Positions 7,167 through 10,755 of a DNA stretch of 10,755 bases are shown here, one piece after another. Source of the stretch: Helicobacter sp. GTDB lineage: Bacteria; Campylobacterota; Campylobacteria; Campylobacterales; Helicobacteraceae. Below the pieces are notes generated by a model, which saw nothing but the letters and a program-made list of their open reading frames with translations, made no database searches and had not been told where the DNA came from. Location of the stretch: contig JAAVGZ010000037.1 of assembly GCA_014799985.1 (NCBI GenBank), positions 22,769 through 33,523 of the forward strand. The letters run 5' to 3'. Every line of letters begins with the position of its first letter. Positions within the stretch are counted from its first letter, which is position 1. The translations under genes were made by a program, and so were the position numbers.

Positions 7167-7583
7167 ATGGAAGAAAAGCAAGTGGAATACAATGATTCTG
7201 AGTTAAAATTTTTAGAATTTATCCAAAATATCATTACACGCATGAACAGCAATTCTTTTTCTATTAAACAAATGACAATAATGATTCTTTCAGCTATTTT
7301 GGCAATATATGCTAGTGTAAAAAATACAAATATATTATTTATCACTTTTTTACCGATTATTGTTTTTTGGTTTCTTGATAGCTATTATCTGCAGCAAGAA
7401 AGAATTTTTAGAAAATTATATGATAGGGCAATCGAAAGAGAAACAAAACTCTTTGATATGTCTGCAATTAAAAATATTTCGGAATGCTATTGTGGAGTTC
7501 TTTTTTCAAAAACAATATTATTATTCTATCTTGGGACATTTATACTTAATATATTTATTATTATTATTATTATTGGAGCTTAA
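7167..7583 (+). CDS. Small membrane protein between two TIR-like genes, candidate effector
   Basis: 138 aa. Three hydrophobic segments are visible: about 35-52, 55-72 and 113-136, the last ending in six Ile in a row coded by six ATT codons. Before the first segment lies a conserved-looking FIQNIITRMNSNSFSIK (18-34). After the second comes FWFLDSYYLQQERIFRKLYD (67-86), rich in charged and aromatic residues. I recall similar small uncharacterised membrane proteins with the pattern RMxxNSF-x-x-K and W/F-x-LDxYYLxQERxFRxLYD beside TIR-like genes, but I cannot name a family. There is no macro, SIR2, SLOG or STALD domain, so it is not a known ThsA. It could be a membrane-disrupting effector or an anchoring partner. 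It starts 62 bases after the first TIR-like gene; a TACAAT box at 7141 could give it extra transcription. Its stop is 2 bases before the next start. Confidence 0.75.
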   Translation: MEEKQVEYNDSELKFLEFIQNIITRMNSNSFSIKQMTIMILSAILAIYASVKNTNILFITFLPIIVFWFLDSYYLQQERIFRKLYDRAIERETKLFDMSAIKNISECYCGVLFSKTILLFYLGTFILNIFIIIIIIGA

Positions 7584-7585
7584 TT

Positions 7586-8011
7586 ATGGAACAAGTTAAA
7601 AGACGCGTATTTTTTAGTTTTCATTATAAAAGGGATAGTTGGCGAGTGCAACAAATTAAAAATATGGGTGTTGTTGAAGGGCAAAAAATTTGTTCTCCAA
7701 ATGAATGGGAAAAGGTAAAGAAAAATAATGATAATGGAATCAAAAAATGGATAAATGAACAAATGCGATATAAAAGTTGCGTAATTGTTTTAATAGGGCA
7801 AGAAACTTATGGACGAAAATGGATAAATTATGAAATAGAAAAAGCCTATAACGATGGAAAGGGATTGTTTGGAGTCTATATACATCATTTAAAGGACAAA
7901 GATAGCAAAATAGATAAAATGGGGAGAAATCCATTTGATTATTTTTCTCTCGATAAGGAGCCCTTATCAAAATTATTAAAACCTATAATCCATCTAATTA
8001 TAGCTGCATAA
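7586..8011 (+). CDS. ThsB-like TIR-domain (MTH538/DUF1863) protein, second copy
   Basis: 141 aa. The start ATG is 2 bases after the stop of the membrane-protein gene, with GGAG inside that gene's last codons, so the two are translationally linked. It shares with the first copy KRRVFFSFHYKRD (5-17), VIVLIGQETYGRKWIN (67-81), YEIEKAYNDGKG (82-93) with the probable catalytic Glu83, and LFGVYIHHLKD. It also carries GRNPFDYF (113-120), matching the GPNPFDYLG segment I recall in Bacillus ThsB, which the first copy lacks. It has no YDYVAQDGYN block at the C-terminus, ending instead in a short hydrophobic stretch, LLKPIIHLIIAA. The two proteins are clearly related but diverged, suggesting different triggers, partners or a heteromer. 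AT-rich like its neighbours. Confidence 0.8.
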   Translation: MEQVKRRVFFSFHYKRDSWRVQQIKNMGVVEGQKICSPNEWEKVKKNNDNGIKKWINEQMRYKSCVIVLIGQETYGRKWINYEIEKAYNDGKGLFGVYIHHLKDKDSKIDKMGRNPFDYFSLDKEPLSKLLKPIIHLIIAA

Positions 8012-8303
8012 GAGAAAATTTAAGCGATTGGATAGAAATTGCTATTAGTGAATCTAATTCTAGATAAGAGCCATATGCCTCGGCCCAACACCAAAAACTG
8101 CCCACTGTACCAAAGTCAAGCAAATTTTGAATGACTCTTTACGCTATTTGATTCTATACCCAATAAAATGCAGCTTGCAAAGTTTAAACTATCATAAGCA
8201 TAATAATTTGCGTGATATTCCACGTATTTATATAATATGAGAGAAACTGCTACTGTGATTATACATGATTCAATATACAATTTTAATGAGGAGATAAAAA
8301 GCC
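8012..8303 (+). other. Intergenic stretch with a remnant-like short frame
   Basis: 292 bases without a convincing gene. A 19-codon frame at 8075-8134 begins MPRPNTKNCPLYQ and has only a weak upstream AAGAG. It may be the start of a decayed gene, but it is not recognised. The last part holds the likely promoter of the acetyltransferase pseudogene. No terminator with a U-run was found after the TIR-like module. Confidence 0.4.
8231..8236 (+). promoter_or_regulatory. Probable -10 promoter of the acetyltransferase pseudogene
   Basis: TTTATATAATATG contains a perfect TATAAT. Seventeen bases upstream is TTGCGT (8208-8213), half matching a -35. Transcription would start near 8243, with a leader of about 60 bases that contains GAGGAGA before the ATG. 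The surrounding DNA is very AT-rich, so a chance match is possible. Confidence 0.4.
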
Positions 8304-8738
8304 ATGGTACAAAAAGCAGATAAAAATGATTTAGCAATGTTAGCAAATTTGGCAGCGTTAATGTGGAGTCTTTCTACGATTGATACGTTGTTCCATGAAT
8401 TTTCTGAAATGATGCTAAAGGAAAACGTTCAATTCTTTTTGAAATTTGCAAACAATGTGCCCGTTGGCTTTGCGCAATGTTCGTTGCGATATGATTATGT
8501 AGAGGACACAGAAACAACTCCTGTTGGATATTTAGAAGGGATTTTTGTCAAAGAATAATTTTGCCATAAGGGCTATGCCAAAGAGCTATTGGCAGCATGT
8601 GAAACATGGGCAAAAGAAAAGGGTTGCAAAGAATTTGCAAGCGATTGCGAAATAGACAACATAGATAGTTTTTGCTTTCATAAGGCTATGAATTTTACAG
8701 AATCCAATAGAATTATTTGTTTTAAGAAAATGTTATAG
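8304..8738 (+). pseudogene. Aminoglycoside 6'-N-acetyltransferase (AAC(6')-I-like GNAT), interrupted by an in-frame stop
   Basis: The frame runs 144 codons from ATG 8304 to TAG 8736-8738, the usual AAC(6')-I length, but codon 85 is TAA (8556-8558). Before the stop are the family marks GFAQCSLRYDYVE (55-67) and PVGYLEGIFVKE (73-84). After it come KGYAKELL, then ETWAKEKGCKEFASDCE, and IDSFCFHKAMNF with IICFKK. Intact enzymes transfer acetyl from acetyl-CoA to the 6' amine of aminoglycosides. At the stop, intact relatives have a sense codon, from memory Tyr or Asn, so one base change (TAT to TAA) could explain it. Codon 87 is TGC (Cys) where the GNAT acetyl-CoA loop (R-x-x-G-x-A) normally has Arg (CGC). 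The upstream part would give an 84-aa fragment lacking the CoA site. No frameshift is present. It was probably functional once and decayed recently. Confidence 0.75.
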
Positions 8739-8949
8739 TTTCTGTTAAAATCTTCAAATAATCAATCTGCTTGGTATGCCACATAAAAGCTATTGCGTGA
8801 GCGCGACTTCAAGCCATTATGATTTGGCAATAAAGCTGATTAAGAAGCATTTAAGAACAACGAAATGACACAGAGCGGCGCATAAATTTATTTTTTAATG
8901 CGTTTTTTGTGCTATCATATCGCATACCAACAGAGTGAGGGCAGAGGGA
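8739..8949 (+). other. Intergenic region before the tfoX-like gene
   Basis: 211 bases, changing from AT-rich to more balanced composition. The only structure supported is the promoter at 8913-8918, preceded by T-runs (8889-8896 and 8903-8908). No gene, repeat or terminator was recognised. Confidence 0.4.
8913..8918 (+). promoter_or_regulatory. Extended -10 promoter for the tfoX-like/DUF6194/hsdR run
   Basis: TGTGCTATCAT gives TATCAT (5 of 6) with a TGn extension, after T-rich upstream DNA typical of Campylobacterota promoters. Transcription would start near 8925, about 25 bases before the ATG at 8950. Confidence 0.5.
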
Positions 8950-9336
8950 ATGGCGACTAGTGAAAGCTTCAAAGATTTTGTGCTCGAGGCGCTCGATAGC
9001 GCGTTGCAGGGCGAGCCATATCGTTTCAGTGCCAAGAAAATGTTTGGCGAGTATTGTATCTATGTGCTCAATTCGTCTAGCCCTGCGCCCACACCCAAGC
9101 CCATTTTCTCGCTTTGCGATGAGGTTCTCTATGTGAAGCAGCACAAGATTCTTAATCCTATCTTAGAATCTGCCCCCAAGGGTTTCCCTTACTCCGGCGC
9201 CAAAGAATCCTACATTCTCGATGTAGATTCGCCGCAAATTTTGCGAGACGTCGTTCTTGCTCTCGCCCCGACTCTGCCCACTCCTAAACCCAAAAAGCCA
9301 AAAGGAAAAGGCAAGCATAAAGGAGAAGAATCGTAA
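8950..9336 (+). CDS. TfoX/Sxy N-terminal-domain family protein
   Basis: 128 aa from ATG 8950. A GTG five codons upstream (8935) is possible, but GAGG is 9 bases before the ATG and the family usually begins close to the SESFKDFVLEAL helix. The TfoX_N pattern is clear: FSAKKMFGEYCIYV (26-39), then FSLCDEVLYVKQ (53-64) and FPYSGAKESYILDVD (79-93). The C-terminus is a Lys/Pro/Gly-rich tail (about 109-128). TfoX/Sxy proteins with both domains control natural competence in gamma-proteobacteria; single TfoX_N proteins such as this are widespread and mostly of unknown role, so a competence function is not claimed. Base composition is close to the core genes. The stop is 1 base before the next gene. 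Confidence 0.8.
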   Translation: MATSESFKDFVLEALDSALQGEPYRFSAKKMFGEYCIYVLNSSSPAPTPKPIFSLCDEVLYVKQHKILNPILESAPKGFPYSGAKESYILDVDSPQILRDVVLALAPTLPTPKPKKPKGKGKHKGEES

Positions 9337-9337
9337 A

Positions 9338-9826
9338 ATGGAGGAAATAGCGTTGAGTCCTAATAATATTCTTTCTTATTGCTTATCTCACATGGAAGAT
9401 ACTACGCTAGTAGAGAGTTGGGGCGAAAAGGGTATTTTTTATAATCCAAACGGTGTTTTAAAACGAGGCGTTTATGTTTTGACTATCAAAGAAAAAGATG
9501 GCGATAATGACAAAGCTTCTTTGCTGAATCGTGATAATGTTTATCGTGTCAATGTCGGACTAAGAAAGCAGACTTTTATTGAACATTTTGGGCATATCCC
9601 CAAACGTCCGTCTGCCGGGAAAATTGTAAAAATGAATTATGACTTTACCATTTTGGATACCATTATCCCCCACCCTGTTTATGCATGGATGGGGTGGGTA
9701 TGTGTTTTAAATCCCTCCGATAAAACTTTTGAAGAGTTTAAAACAATGATACGAGAATCGTATGAGTTTGCAAAGGAAAAATTCACCAAAAGAAGAAAGG
9801 ACAGATTAGGCAATGCAAAAATTTGA
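9338..9826 (+). CDS. DUF6194-like protein of unknown function
   Basis: 162 aa from ATG 9338, 1 base after the tfoX-like stop, with AAGGAG inside the end of that gene, about 12 bases away (long spacing). The frame is open further upstream inside the tfoX-like gene, but those codons look unrelated. Recognisable blocks from memory of DUF6194: LVESWGEKGIFY (24-35), LLNRDNVYRVNVGLRKQTF (62-80), YDFTILDTIIPHPVYAWMGW (101-120) and VCVLNPSDKTF (121-131), then a basic helical end. No enzyme is known to me for this family, and no signal peptide or membrane segment is seen. It is more AT-rich than the tfoX-like gene, so the pair may not share a full history. Co-transcription with the neighbours is likely from the spacing. 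Confidence 0.7.
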   Translation: MEEIALSPNNILSYCLSHMEDTTLVESWGEKGIFYNPNGVLKRGVYVLTIKEKDGDNDKASLLNRDNVYRVNVGLRKQTFIEHFGHIPKRPSAGKIVKMNYDFTILDTIIPHPVYAWMGWVCVLNPSDKTFEEFKTMIRESYEFAKEKFTKRRKDRLGNAKI

Positions 9827-9840
9827 TTTAAGGGGCAAAA

Positions 9841-10755
9841 TTGACTGAAGAAGATATAAAAACGCGTTTCATCACGCCGAGTTTGCAAAAATCGGGCTGG
9901 AATTTAGAACAGCTTAATATGGAGTTTGCCTACAAGCTAAATAATGAATTTAGCGATGGTCGCGTAGACTTTGTGGGCTCTAAGACAAAAAGAGGCAAAA
10001 GAAAAAAGGTAGATTATCTTTTGCATTTGCCACAATGCCAGCTAAAACTTGCCATTATTGAAGCAAAAGCTGACGATAAACCCTTAAGCGAGGGTTTATC
10101 CCAAGCGCAACATTATGCCAAAGATTTGAATGTGCCTTTTTGCTATTCTAGTAATGGCAAGGGCTTTATAGAATATGATTTTTTCACAGGACAGATTCGA
10201 GAATTAAAGCTTGATGAATTTCCTACACAAAATGAGCTTTATGAGCGATATATAAAGGGCAAAAATTTTGATGAAAACCAAGCCAAACTCATAAAAACTC
10301 CTTATTTTTTAGAAGAAAAATCACCGAGATATTATCAAGCGAATGCAATCAATCAAGCCTTTGAAGCCATCATCAAGGGGCAAAAGAGAATCTTGCTAGT
10401 AATGGCGACAGGCACGGGCAAAACCTATACAGCATTTCAAATTGTTCATAGGCTCTATAAGGCAGGATTGGCTAAAAAGATTCTCTATCTTGCCGATAGA
10501 AATGTGCTTATAGACCAGAGTGTGCAAAACGATTTTAAATCTTTGAGCAAAATTTCCACAAAAATCAAAAATCGTAATTTTGATTCATCGTATGAGCTTT
10601 ATTTTGGAATCTATCACCAATTTATAGAATACAAAGAATCAACAGGAGAGCAGATTAATCATTATAAAAAGTTCCAACCCACTTTCTTTGATTTAATCAT
10701 CATTGATGAGTGCCACAGAGGCAGCGCAAAAGCCGATTCAACATGGCGAGAGATT
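9841..10755 (+). CDS. hsdR: Type I restriction enzyme R subunit (HsdR), N-terminal part
   Basis: 305 codons are visible and the gene leaves the window. The start is TTG 9841: an in-frame TAA lies at 9829-9831, AGGGG is 5 bases upstream of the TTG, and the family's first helix (EEDIKTRFITPSLQKSGW) begins at once. An N-terminal nuclease domain has the PD-(D/E)xK core: Asp58 in KVDYLL and Glu74/Lys76 in IIEAKAD, then a QAQHYAK helix. A superfamily 2 motor follows: RYYQ (163-166), Walker A MATGTGKT (188-195), ILYLADRNVL (214-223) and the DECH box (289-292). HsdR pumps DNA through the methylase complex and cuts at a distance from unmodified sites. No hsdM or hsdS is in the window; they should lie downstream. 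The gap to the DUF6194-like gene is 14 bases. Confidence 0.88.
   Translation, partial: MTEEDIKTRFITPSLQKSGWNLEQLNMEFAYKLNNEFSDGRVDFVGSKTKRGKRKKVDYLLHLPQCQLKLAIIEAKADDKPLSEGLSQAQHYAKDLNVPFCYSSNGKGFIEYDFFTGQIRELKLDEFPTQNELYERYIKGKNFDENQAKLIKTPYFLEEKSPRYYQANAINQAFEAIIKGQKRILLVMATGTGKTYTAFQIVHRLYKAGLAKKILYLADRNVLIDQSVQNDFKSLSKISTKIKNRNFDSSYELYFGIYHQFIEYKESTGEQINHYKKFQPTFFDLIIIDECHRGSAKADSTWREI

Noticed and set aside
8116..8346. Minus-strand frame of 76 codons with hydrophobic residues, considered as a small membrane protein
   Set aside because: It overlaps the promoter and start of the acetyltransferase pseudogene, has no ribosome binding site that I can see, and its hydrophobic content follows from AT-rich DNA.
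6541..9000. Search for insertion sequence ends, integrase, tRNA attachment site or CRISPR repeats around the AT-rich segment
   Set aside because: No transposase or integrase motif, no tRNA-like fold, no flanking direct repeat and no regularly spaced repeats were seen.

Overview
The window looks like chromosome of a Campylobacterota member, most likely Helicobacteraceae. This rests on a trigger factor/ClpP pair divergent from the flagellar ATPase FliI, a monomeric NADP-type isocitrate dehydrogenase, promoters with a strong extended -10 (TGcTATAAT) but no clear -35, and a diguanylate-cyclase-like protein with the N-terminal region typical of that phylum. Core genes (1-6541) are by eye about half G+C, high for the group. 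No species is named, because the sequence alone does not settle it.

Left part (1-6541), housekeeping. A minus-strand operon runs tig > clpP > a GGDEF-type signalling gene that leaves the window at base 1. Spacing is tight, and the clpP ribosome binding site lies inside the last codons of tig. Divergent from tig is fliI (GTG start). A 402-base gap follows, carrying two extended -10 promoters. The first sits directly before a run of 12 C that also forms one arm of a GC-rich hairpin. Then comes icd (734 aa). A second GC-rich hairpin lies just after icd.

Middle part (about 6600-8900), accessory and AT-rich, by eye about one third G+C. Three same-strand genes form a compact module: a ThsB-like (MTH538/DUF1863, TIR-like) protein, a small protein with three predicted membrane segments, and a second ThsB-like protein whose start is 2 bases after the previous stop. 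No ThsA partner (SIR2-SLOG or TM-macro) is present. I infer a Thoeris-like anti-phage module in which TIR-like proteins signal to, or work with, a membrane effector. This is the best candidate for an undescribed system here. It is followed by a broken aminoglycoside 6'-N-acetyltransferase gene (one in-frame stop plus an apparent change in the acetyl-CoA loop).

Right part (8900-10755). A promoter with a TGcTATCAT box precedes a tightly packed run: a TfoX N-terminal-domain protein, a DUF6194-like protein, and the first 305 codons of a type I restriction subunit (HsdR, TTG start) that leaves the window. The region from 6600 onward thus reads as an accessory/defence zone placed after icd.
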